From: CAYZMH01 sp964479445 | Lineage (GTDB): Bacteria > Bacteroidota > Bacteroidia > Bacteroidales > GCA-2748055 | NCBI GenBank assembly: GCA_964479445.1 | Contig: CAYZMH010000011.1 | Location: 1-43,009 of the forward strand | DNA length: 43,009 bases | Direction of reading: 5' to 3' | In this document: positions 34,403 through 42,131 of the stretch, piece after piece | Layout: the number at the start of each line of letters is the position of its first letter | Position numbering within the stretch: position 1 is the first letter of the stretch | Position numbers and translations under genes: made by a program | The notes under the pieces: model-generated | Seen by the model: the letters and a program-made list of their open reading frames with translations, nothing else | Told to the model about the DNA's origin: nothing | The model's database searches: none

Positions 34403-35152
34403 TCACTGGTTATTGGGAGAGTTCATAATTGTCGAACAAAAACTGATCACCTGTTGCATGATTTTGTCGTCAGCTTTTTTCACTTTAATATCACGGGTCC
34501 GTAAATAGGACCGCACCTCTTTCCTGGCCTCCCTGGGAAATGCCCTGGTGAAAGTGCGGTTATTCCTGTATTTATGAAACTCGCCATGGATGTTCAGATA
34601 TGCTCTTTTCTCTGGTTCGCTGAATACGTAGATTTTGTAATTCCCATTGTCGTGCGACTCCCTCCTGGATTTATACCAGTAATAAAGGCATGATAGATCC
34701 CCGTCGTTTGCCACGATCTGACAATAGGTCGGCTCATCATTCTCGAGGCTAACCTTCTTAAAATGCATACCGGCCAGGGAGAACTCCGAAAGATAAGCTT
34801 CGTGAAGCAGTATTTGCACCGACTCTTCTTTTTGCTGCTGGTTAATAATTATTTGTTGATGAAAGACATCATAACGAAGGGGAATTTGATCATACACCCT
34901 GTTACGATAAACCAGGGTCCCCCTCCTGAACTGTAAATCCATCAGGAATGGATTGCCCTCTGACCGGTGGTACGGGTATTCGTAAAAAGGACCGTTCCGC
35001 AGGAGAGGATCCTTTCCGAATTTCTCTATGGTTTCAAGGTACATACTCTTTGCAGAGACATCCTCGTTTTTATCCACATCCTGGGCCGGGCTCAGCATAA
35101 CTACCAGCAGTCCGGCCATGATAAAGACAATACGGTTCCTTTTTGAGATCAT
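34403..35152 (-). CDS. Exported protein of unknown function heading the TonB receptor unit
   Basis: I do not recognise this 249-residue protein. It has a signal peptide (MISKRNRIVFIMAGLLVVMLSPAQ, ATG 35152; longer in-frame starts add non-signal sequence). The mature part has features such as SEGNPFLMDLQFRRGTLVYR and NQQQKEESVQILLHEAYL, then KIYVFSEPEKRAYLNIHGEF near residues 175-195, a basic C-terminal segment (TRAFPREARKEVRSYL) and a final hydrophobic helix. It contains two cysteines in the middle (TYCQIV, SCLYYW). It is joined to the receptor gene by a 4-bp overlap if GTG 34406 is used, so co-expression is likely. A role as periplasmic or surface accessory of the receptor is inference. Confidence 0.78.
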   Translation of the reverse strand: MISKRNRIVFIMAGLLVVMLSPAQDVDKNEDVSAKSMYLETIEKFGKDPLLRNGPFYEYPYHRSEGNPFLMDLQFRRGTLVYRNRVYDQIPLRYDVFHQQIIINQQQKEESVQILLHEAYLSEFSLAGMHFKKVSLENDEPTYCQIVANDGDLSCLYYWYKSRRESHDNGNYKIYVFSEPEKRAYLNIHGEFHKYRNNRTFTRAFPREARKEVRSYLRTRDIKVKKADDKIMQQVISFCSTIMNSPNNQ

Positions 35153-35222
35153 TTGATTCAAATCTATGGCTATCAGTAAAAGTGAAGGTGTGGTTAGGTC
35201 CCTCCTTTGGAGAAAACAGCCG

Positions 35223-35253
35223 CTAAAGTAGTTAATTAATTGCAATTTACAAT
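35223..35253 (-). promoter_or_regulatory. Candidate promoter of the four-gene TonB/DUF4249 unit
   Basis: On the minus strand ATTG (35250-35253, one mismatch to TTTG) and TACTTTAG (35223-35230, one mismatch to TAnnTTTG) are separated by exactly 19 nt. Transcription would start near 35215, about 60 nt before ATG 35152. It lies downstream of the terminator at 35312-35344, consistent with an independent unit. Confidence 0.35.
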
Positions 35254-35311
35254 AGGGAAATAGAATCGTCGTGCAATTTGGTCCAATGATTTATACTTGC
35301 ACTATGAAGGC

Positions 35312-35344
35312 AAAAAAAAACCGCCCTTTGCGGGGCGGTTTTTT
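35312..35344 (-). terminator. Strong intrinsic terminator of the SusCD locus
   Basis: A 6-bp GC stem (CCGCCC 35321-35326 with GGGCGG 35333-35338, loop TTTGCG) is flanked by A9 (35312-35320) and T6 (35339-35344). Read on the minus strand it is a hairpin followed by nine U, located about 28 bp after the stop at 35372. The T6 on the other strand makes it potentially bidirectional. It separates the polysaccharide locus from the TonB/DUF4249 unit. Confidence 0.93.
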
Positions 35345-35371
35345 CATCAACTATGATGTTGTTTCTGCTTT

Positions 35372-36403
35372 CTACTGTGCTTCTTCCACGTTTACATCAC
35401 CAAACCTGAGGGCTGTAGCTGCAGCCTGACTGGCTGAGTAATAAATGAAACTGATGGAGATCACCTCCCCGTTATATTCGGAAATATCCAGGGCACCGGT
35501 GGATTCAAGGTTATCTGCTTCCGGATCGTTTGCTTCCATGGCATCCACTGCAGGCTGGAACACCTCCCAGGTAGCTGTTTCAAAGTTTGTTCCGTCATAA
35601 TCGGTAGAGATCTTCAGGTCATACTCCTGGAAGTCCACCGGATCAAAATTACCGCTATTGGGATCCCAGGTATCGAAGCGGCGGTCCACCATGAATTCCA
35701 GTATGGGACTTGTGGCATCGATCAGGGAGATCCTGGGAGAAACCATCCACACCTCAGCCGGGTCATCCGTATTTCCATCGGGGTCCCAGGGATTGATCAC
35801 CAGGGCTTCACCAGGAAAACTCGTTTTGCTCCAGTGGGCTTCGCTGAGAACATGCTGTGAGGCAACCTTCTCTTCCCACCCAGTGGGATACTCTGTACTT
35901 CCATCATCCATCCCGGTAAAATCCTCAGCAAATGGAAGCGGCAATGCATCTGCAGCCTTGTTATTGGCGATCATCAGGGTGGAAAAGATTCCGGTAAGGC
36001 CTTCGGTCTTCAAACCGGCTTCGGTAGAAGTGATCTCAAATTCCACTTCGATGTCATCATACTCGATACCCTCTTCCAGGGGGGTTACGGTCATGGAAGC
36101 GCTAGTTGCTCCTTTTTCCACATCCAACATGATCTCCCCATTGGATATAGCGGGAGTAGTGGTGAAAGCTGTACCGGCTTCACCACCGGTAGCATAGACC
36201 GCAATGGTAACGCTTGAAGCAGACGGAGCTGCCGGCTCAATGCTAAGGTCTATGGTAACCGGACTGAGATCGTCGGTGGTAATGTTGATCTCAGTATCCG
36301 CAAATTTTACCACGGAATCAGGGGTTTCTTCTTCACCGCAACTGGTGAAAGCCAATCCCAGAATAAGGGTCAGTGTCGACAAAAGGTAAACTGTTTTTTT
36401 CAT
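35372..36403 (-). CDS. Surface lipoprotein with Calx-beta-like and choice-of-anchor-J-like domains
   Basis: The 343-residue lipoprotein (MKKTVYLLSTLTLILGLAFTSCGEEE, lipobox TSC) has a Calx-beta-like domain at about 30-145 (VTIAVYATGGEAGTAF, SMTVTPLEEGIEYDDIEVEF). It is followed by a jelly-roll-like domain at about 155-343 (LPFAEDFTG, GWEEKVAS, VWMVSPRISL, LEFMVDRRFDTWD) of the choice-of-anchor J type, ending SISFIYYSASQAAATALRFG. Such domains bind ligands, often glycans, and the protein stands where SusE/SusF-type surface glycan-binding lipoproteins are found. An ATG two codons upstream (36409) is an alternative start. It follows the EEP lipoprotein by 49 bp and is closed by the strong terminator. 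Glycan binding is inferred, not shown. Confidence 0.8.
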   Translation of the reverse strand: MKKTVYLLSTLTLILGLAFTSCGEEETPDSVVKFADTEINITTDDLSPVTIDLSIEPAAPSASSVTIAVYATGGEAGTAFTTTPAISNGEIMLDVEKGATSASMTVTPLEEGIEYDDIEVEFEITSTEAGLKTEGLTGIFSTLMIANNKAADALPLPFAEDFTGMDDGSTEYPTGWEEKVASQHVLSEAHWSKTSFPGEALVINPWDPDGNTDDPAEVWMVSPRISLIDATSPILEFMVDRRFDTWDPNSGNFDPVDFQEYDLKISTDYDGTNFETATWEVFQPAVDAMEANDPEADNLESTGALDISEYNGEVISISFIYYSASQAAATALRFGDVNVEEAQ

Positions 36404-36452
36404 AATCATCTGTTTTTTAATTTGTACTATTCATTTAATTGGTTTATTAAAG

Positions 36453-37337
36453 TCATTCCAAGGCCCGGTATTCCAACAGGGCAGATACGGGAAAATGGTC
36501 CGACAGGTAGTTCCTGTCGATCAACTCGCTGCTTGTCACATATTTTTTTGACGAAAACCCGTTAAAAAATACATAATCGATCCGCCTGGTATGGGGTCCG
36601 AAAACATCAAAGCCGTTATAGGTTCCAACCGGACCGAAACTTACCCGACTGTCGTAACTGTCTTTCATCCCGGATTCAATGATAATATTGTAAGGAGAAG
36701 AATTGGGCCTTGTGTTCAAATCCCCGGTAAGGATCACCCGGCTGCCCCGGCTAATCGCCTGGATGCTGTCAATGATGAGCTGAGCACTCCGGGAGCGGGC
36801 TTCCGGACCCACATGGCTGAAATGGGTGTTATAAAAATGAATCTGTTCATCGCTCTCCTTGTCTTCCAGGACAACATAGGTACATATCCTCTTGATAAGC
36901 GCATCCCACCCCACAGAGGGTTCCGATGGCGTTTCCGATAACCAGAAATTGCCACTGTCAATTAGCTGAAACCGGTTTCGCTTGTAAAGGATAGGCGCAT
37001 ATTCCCCCCGGGTCTCTCCGTCATCGCGTCCAACACCAACGCGTTCGTAGGAGGGCAACTTTTTTTCCAGGTACTCCAGTTGTCCGTGCAGCACCTCTTG
37101 CAACCCCATAATATCAGGTTCTTTCAGTGCAAGAAAACTATAAACATTCTCTTTCCTGCTATCCCAGCTGTTGCTGCCATCGGAGGGATTGTCAAAACGA
37201 ATGTTGAACGAAGATACCCAGAGTTCGGGAATGTTCACTTCATTTGCATCCCCATTGCCCGGTATCTCCTCCGTGCAGCCTGTAATAAGCAACACCCCAA
37301 GAAGCAGGGTGCCTGCCCAATTTTTTCTTGACTTCAT
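36453..37337 (-). CDS. Endonuclease/exonuclease/phosphatase (EEP) family lipoprotein
   Basis: The 294-residue lipoprotein (MKSRKNWAGTLLLGVLLITGC, lipobox ITGC) carries a full EEP (DNase I-like) domain. Catalytic and metal-binding motifs are visible: SSFNIRFDN near 44, GLQEVL near 82-87 (metal Glu), YNTHFSHVGPEARSRSAQLI near 168-187, LTGDLNTRPNSSP near 203-215 (Asp, Asn), RIDYVFF near 252, and SDHFPVSALL at the end (His). EEP enzymes hydrolyse phosphodiesters or phosphomonoesters with Mg2+. In carbohydrate loci, homologues are often annotated only as EEP hydrolases of unknown substrate. It lies about 297 bp after susD and 49 bp before the Calx-beta lipoprotein. The phosphate-bearing substrate is unknown. 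Confidence 0.9.
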   Translation of the reverse strand: MKSRKNWAGTLLLGVLLITGCTEEIPGNGDANEVNIPELWVSSFNIRFDNPSDGSNSWDSRKENVYSFLALKEPDIMGLQEVLHGQLEYLEKKLPSYERVGVGRDDGETRGEYAPILYKRNRFQLIDSGNFWLSETPSEPSVGWDALIKRICTYVVLEDKESDEQIHFYNTHFSHVGPEARSRSAQLIIDSIQAISRGSRVILTGDLNTRPNSSPYNIIIESGMKDSYDSRVSFGPVGTYNGFDVFGPHTRRIDYVFFNGFSSKKYVTSSELIDRNYLSDHFPVSALLEYRALE

Positions 37338-37593
37338 AGCGTTATTTTCGATTTCGCGGTCCAAATAAACTGTGTTCACAAAAAACCAAACACAGGCAGA
37401 GTGTTTACGTCAACAGCTTTCCCTCAGCAGTCAACCTTTCATAAAAGTAAACGATTTTTCAGACCGGGGTCATAATGCAGCCTCATATTAATTACATCAA
37501 TTTTGGTACATGGCAAAAATGCTACTGCAATACCACATCGCACAATCTTATCTATTTGTTTTATAGTTCATTTCGAGTTATTTTTTTTAAAAT

Positions 37594-37613
37594 CAAAATT
37601 GACCGCAATTTTG
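37594..37613. repeat. Perfect 8-bp inverted repeat downstream of susD
   Basis: CAAAATTG-ACCG-CAATTTTG lies 21-41 nt after the susD stop, in the 297-bp gap before the EEP gene. On the minus strand it is followed by GATTTTAAAAAAAA rather than a U-run, so it may be a weak terminator, an RNA-stabilising 3' hairpin or a protein-binding dyad. The rest of the gap (37338-37593) is AT-rich; TACTTTTA at 37442-37449 is a possible -7 element without a matching -33. Confidence 0.5.
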
Positions 37614-37634
37614 CCATATTGTATCATATGCCCC

Positions 37635-39119
37635 TTAGTATCCGTTATTCTGTTGAATTGCTCCATTGGAAACATCAATTTCCGACAACGGTATGGGAAA
37701 CACTTCATGTACCCCCTCCACAAATCCGAGAGGCCCCAACACTTCAGGAGCACGACCGGTTCTGACCAGGTCCCAGAATCGAAGACCTTCAAATGCCAGT
37801 TCGCGACTTCGTTCAATGTAAATAGCCTCCCGCAATTCATCCTGATCTGTTGTAGTGATATCGGGTAATACCTCATCATCATCTCCCCTTGCGCGCTCTC
37901 TGATCGCATTAAGATGGGGAAGTGCCTGTTCCGATTTATCATTTTCATTCAACGCCTCTGCGGCCATAAGCAATACATCAGCATAGCGTATAATTCTGCG
38001 ATTGACATCATAGGAAGTTTTCTCAGCTTCATATGGGGTCCACACTTTCTGATTATAACATTCGATTTCCGTAATCTCTCCCTGGCTGTCATACAGGGTG
38101 TCGGGAGTGGCATCATCCCCGATAATAGGTATCCCGTCCAGTGTATCCCCCAGAAAAATCACGGAAGCATCCAGGCGCGGATCATGCCCAAAACCCTGGA
38201 TGGTGGAATAAGTGGGTCTGTTAAATCCCCACCCCCTGCTTGGATTACCTCTGACTCCCTGTGTTTCGCCCCACTGAAGCCCTCCTTCAACAGACCGGTC
38301 CCGGCCATTGGCACCAATCTCAAAAACCGATTCATCCCCAAATACGATATCCACTGAAAACGCATCTGAGAAGGTTGCCTCGAGGGAATATTCTTCTGAT
38401 TGGATCACATTAAGAGCATGTTTCTCTGCATTCACAAAATCCCCCACGAACAAATAACATCTTGCCATAAGTGCTTCTGCTGCTCCTTTTGTAGCTCTTC
38501 CAAGATTACTGGTTGCGTACTCAGATTTGAGCGGCAAGTTGTCAGCAGCAAACTGCAAATCAGGAAAAATCAATTTTTGCCATACCTCTTCTTTTGCGGT
38601 ACGTGGTTTTCGTTCATCATAATCTACTGTGCTGGTAGTTACGACGACCACATCACCAAAAGCCCTGACAAGAGTGGAATAAAAGTATCCCCTGAGGAAA
38701 CGGGCTTCGGCAATAATCCGTTGCTGCAAAACGGGATCCATATCCTGCACTTCCGGCACTTTTTCAATAACCAGGTTGGTGCGCCTTATGGCTTCATATA
38801 ATGTACTCCACCAGCGTTGCGGTGTACCATCTGACGGGTCATGATCGAATGTGTCATAAAGGTTCAGATTAGCGGCATCCCCCGGATTACTTCCCTTGGA
38901 GGATTCGTCTGAGACGATGTCAATCACCGGGAATCCTCCGGAGTATATCTGCCAGATGCGAAGCGAGCTATACGCCCCGTTTATTGCAAGCAGGGCATCC
39001 TCTTCAGTTGCCGGGAAATTGCCCCCGGTTATGGCCGAATTCGGTGGTCTGTCCAAAAATTCCTCGGAACAAGAGGATAAAAGAAACCACAAGACGAAAA
39101 TGGGAATAAATTTTTTCAT
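37635..39119 (-). CDS. susD: SusD/RagB family glycan-binding outer-membrane lipoprotein
   Basis: The 494-residue lipoprotein has the signal and lipobox MKKFIPIFVLWFLLSSCSEEF. Typical SusD features are the N-terminal LDRPPNSAITGGNF and DALLAINGAYSSLR, the helix ILxEARFLRGYFYSTLVRAFGDV region near 140-165, the TPR-like ATKGAAEALMARCYLF, the RYADVLLMAAEALNE segment near 385, and IYIERSRELAFEGLRFWDLVRTG near the C-terminus. It is the surface lid of the SusC transporter and captures oligosaccharides. It is encoded 4 bp after the susC stop. The symbol is by family; the glycan is unknown, although the GH31 neighbour suggests alpha-linked glucosides, xylosides or galactosides. Confidence 0.95.
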   Translation of the reverse strand: MKKFIPIFVLWFLLSSCSEEFLDRPPNSAITGGNFPATEEDALLAINGAYSSLRIWQIYSGGFPVIDIVSDESSKGSNPGDAANLNLYDTFDHDPSDGTPQRWWSTLYEAIRRTNLVIEKVPEVQDMDPVLQQRIIAEARFLRGYFYSTLVRAFGDVVVVTTSTVDYDERKPRTAKEEVWQKLIFPDLQFAADNLPLKSEYATSNLGRATKGAAEALMARCYLFVGDFVNAEKHALNVIQSEEYSLEATFSDAFSVDIVFGDESVFEIGANGRDRSVEGGLQWGETQGVRGNPSRGWGFNRPTYSTIQGFGHDPRLDASVIFLGDTLDGIPIIGDDATPDTLYDSQGEITEIECYNQKVWTPYEAEKTSYDVNRRIIRYADVLLMAAEALNENDKSEQALPHLNAIRERARGDDDEVLPDITTTDQDELREAIYIERSRELAFEGLRFWDLVRTGRAPEVLGPLGFVEGVHEVFPIPLSEIDVSNGAIQQNNGY

Positions 39120-39123
39120 GGCG

Positions 39124-42108
39124 TTAAAATGTAATATTGAGTCCGACACTGTATACACGGGTAGCAGGATATATACCATCATCCACAATTCCTTTCAGCG
39201 CATTATTTGCACCCACATCAGGGGAATACCCGGAAAAAGAGGTCAGGGTGAACACATTATTGGCCCGTAAGTAAACATGAGCTTGCTCTATCGCAAGCGT
39301 TTGCAGCCATCTTTCTGGCAACGCATAATTCAGGGTAGCTGTTCGCAATCGTAAAAAGGAACCGTCTTCTATAAAATACGATGATACGTTATAATTGACC
39401 CCGGCGGCCGAAGGTTTCGGATGTTCATTGGTACTTCCTGGCCCTGTCCAGTAATTGGTGAATTTTGTTTCGAAATTATGTTCGCTGAAGCGGCGTTGCT
39501 GTTTCCGGTTAAAAATCTTATTCCCATGCTGACCCTGGAAGTCCAATGATAATCTGAATCCCTTGTATGCAGCCGCAAGGTTAAATCCGTAAATAAATGA
39601 CGGTATGGAATTCCCCAATTTGGTACGGTCCTCAATGGTGATTTCACCATCCCTGTTAACATCCCTGTAGATGAAATCCCCCTCTTCCTGGTTCGGCAGA
39701 TGAGGAAATTTTTCCAATTGGCGGCTGTTTTGAAACACTCCAATGACATCGTATCCGAAGTAATATCCTATAGGCTGTCCCACCCTCGTTTGAGCCCCGG
39801 TGAAATTGAGCACCGAGTCTGCCCCGATATCCTCGGCCAGACTTGTTACCTCGTTATGTATGAATGTGCCCAATGCGCCAACTTCAACATCTACTTCACC
39901 GATCCGTTCACGGTAATCCACTCTAAACTCCCAACCACGGTTCTTTACATCGGCTGCATTGAAGGTAACATAGGAGTATGCACCAAGGCCGGCCCAACCT
40001 GCTGGTCTCAGAAAAACCAGGATATCCTCTGTGCGTTTATCATAATAATCTATCTCGGCAATAATTTTCCTATTGAAAAATTCAAGGTCCAGGCCTGTAT
40101 TGAATTGTTTGGTCGTCTCCCATTTCAGAAAGGGATTGCCGCTTGATTCAAACGTAGCGCCGGGAATATGCTCCTCGCCGGGTCCAAGCACGATTCCGCC
40201 ACCAATACCAATGGTTTCATACTGACTTGATCCCATGATCTTTTCATTGCCGACCAGTCCGTAGCTTAACCGGTATTTGATGTTATCGATAAAAGGAAGA
40301 TCCGGGAAAAACGGTTCATTGGAGAGTTTCCACCCAAATGCACCTGACGGAAACTGACCATACTTGTTCTCTCTGCCAAAATTAGAAGATCCGTCCAACC
40401 GGTAGGTAGCGGTAAACAGGTAGCGATCGGAAAGCACATAATTGGCCCGGAACAGGTAGGAAACCAGCGAGCTTTCTGTTGCATTGTTACCCGCTTCCAG
40501 TAACTCCTGGTTCCCGGCGTCAATGTACCAGTATTCGGAAGTATTCCTGAGCAGCTCCCTGGTAGAAACATTTAAATATTCTGAACGACGCAACTGGGAA
40601 GACATTCCTGTTACCACATCCAGCCTGTGATCATCACTGAAAACTTTATTATAGGATACCGTCTGTTCAAAGATGAACTGCGAACGATCGGAATAGGACT
40701 TTTCTAACGAACTCTGATCATTTCGCTGCGTTGGGGATATATAGTAGGAGGGTGCAAAATCCCTCCCTTTGGTAGCCCCTATATCATACTGAAAACTTGA
40801 TTTAAACCTGAAGTCCTCTAAAAAAGTGATCTCCCCATATATATTTCCGAGAGAGGAGAGCCCTTTTGTCAGGGAATTTGAATACCGAAGTGCTGCAAGC
40901 GGATTATCGCTTCCCCTCACCTCCTGCAGGGAGTCATCCACGGGATCATAGGGAGCATCAATTGGGAAAGCGCGGTAAATTGTTGTTATGATACCGGGGG
41001 GATTTTCATCATTTCGCTGGCTGATGGTCATATTCAACCCAAGTTTAATGTTTTCCCTGATCGAATACTCCGTATTGATTTTCCCTGTCAGACGCTGAAA
41101 GGATGATTTCGGCATGATCCCCTCCTGTGAATAATACCCCGCACTGATATAATAGTTCAGATTATCACTGACCCCGCTTACCGATGCATTCAGGTCGGTA
41201 ACCGGCGTCATTTCATTGAATACCTGGTCCTGCCAGTCAATATCCGGTAATGACCCTGGATTTGTATACCTTCCCGGAGTTATTGCATTGTAATAGTCTA
41301 CAAACTGATCCCGGTTCATCAAATCCAGTTTCCGTGCGATTGATTCAAAACCCTGCTCTGCAGAAAGCTGGATGCGCGGTTTTTCGGTAGTTCCGGACTT
41401 TGTCGTAATAATGATGACGCCATTGGATCCCCTTGATCCGAAAATGGCCGTGGAAGAAGCATCTTTTAACACCTCCACCGATTCAATGTCATTGGCATTT
41501 ATAAAAGAAACATCATCGGTAATCACTCCGTCCACAACAAAAATAGGATTGTTATTATTCAGGGTAGTTATACCGCGTAACCTGACAATAGGCGCAGTGC
41601 CCGGCTCACCCGAAGAGCTGAGTACAGAAAGCCCCGGCACCTTTCCCTGTAAAGCCTGAATTGCATTTGAGGTAGGTGATTTAGTAATATCCTCTGACTT
41701 AACCGTTGAAACAGACCCTGTCAAATCGCTCTTCCTTATGCTTCCATACCCTATCACAACAATCTCATCTAATTCTTTCACCTCCCTTTGCATGGAAACA
41801 TTAATTACATTCCGCTCTCCAATCATGACCGTATCCGTCTGATATCCCACATAAGAAAACACCAGCGATGTTACCGTCTCCGGCACCTCAATCGTATAAC
41901 GACCCTTACCGTTGGTAATGACACCACGCGAAATACCGGTGCTTTGGACGGTTACCCCAATCAGGGGTGATCCATCCTGTGCATCGCTCACCTCTCCCTG
42001 GATCTGCCGTTCCTGCGACATCCCCTTCAGGGAAAAGGCCAATGTAAAGACAACCAGGATCCACGTCCTGGCTTTGAGTGAAACTTCAGGTAATAAAATA
42101 TGTTTCAT
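39124..42108 (-). CDS. susC: SusC/RagA family TonB-linked outer-membrane transporter
   Basis: The 994-residue receptor has an N-terminal signal (LKARTWILVVFTLAFSLKGMSQ) and a carboxypeptidase-regulatory-like domain at about 34-110 (IQGEVSDAQDGSPLIGVTVQ). The SusC-type plug spans about 112-240 (LDEIVVIGYGSIRKSDLTGS, LQGKVPGLSV, NPIFVVDGV, NDIESVEVLKDASSTAIFGS), and a large barrel ends YPATRVYSVGLNITF. It imports oligosaccharides across the outer membrane using TonB energy together with SusD. Start ATG 42108. It follows the GH31 gene by 23 bp, so the GH31, susC and susD genes are probably one transcript whose promoter is off the right edge. Confidence 0.96.
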   Translation of the reverse strand: MKHILLPEVSLKARTWILVVFTLAFSLKGMSQERQIQGEVSDAQDGSPLIGVTVQSTGISRGVITNGKGRYTIEVPETVTSLVFSYVGYQTDTVMIGERNVINVSMQREVKELDEIVVIGYGSIRKSDLTGSVSTVKSEDITKSPTSNAIQALQGKVPGLSVLSSSGEPGTAPIVRLRGITTLNNNNPIFVVDGVITDDVSFINANDIESVEVLKDASSTAIFGSRGSNGVIIITTKSGTTEKPRIQLSAEQGFESIARKLDLMNRDQFVDYYNAITPGRYTNPGSLPDIDWQDQVFNEMTPVTDLNASVSGVSDNLNYYISAGYYSQEGIMPKSSFQRLTGKINTEYSIRENIKLGLNMTISQRNDENPPGIITTIYRAFPIDAPYDPVDDSLQEVRGSDNPLAALRYSNSLTKGLSSLGNIYGEITFLEDFRFKSSFQYDIGATKGRDFAPSYYISPTQRNDQSSLEKSYSDRSQFIFEQTVSYNKVFSDDHRLDVVTGMSSQLRRSEYLNVSTRELLRNTSEYWYIDAGNQELLEAGNNATESSLVSYLFRANYVLSDRYLFTATYRLDGSSNFGRENKYGQFPSGAFGWKLSNEPFFPDLPFIDNIKYRLSYGLVGNEKIMGSSQYETIGIGGGIVLGPGEEHIPGATFESSGNPFLKWETTKQFNTGLDLEFFNRKIIAEIDYYDKRTEDILVFLRPAGWAGLGAYSYVTFNAADVKNRGWEFRVDYRERIGEVDVEVGALGTFIHNEVTSLAEDIGADSVLNFTGAQTRVGQPIGYYFGYDVIGVFQNSRQLEKFPHLPNQEEGDFIYRDVNRDGEITIEDRTKLGNSIPSFIYGFNLAAAYKGFRLSLDFQGQHGNKIFNRKQQRRFSEHNFETKFTNYWTGPGSTNEHPKPSAAGVNYNVSSYFIEDGSFLRLRTATLNYALPERWLQTLAIEQAHVYLRANNVFTLTSFSGYSPDVGANNALKGIVDDGIYPATRVYSVGLNITF

Positions 42109-42131
42109 AGGATCTGGGTATTATGAATTTT

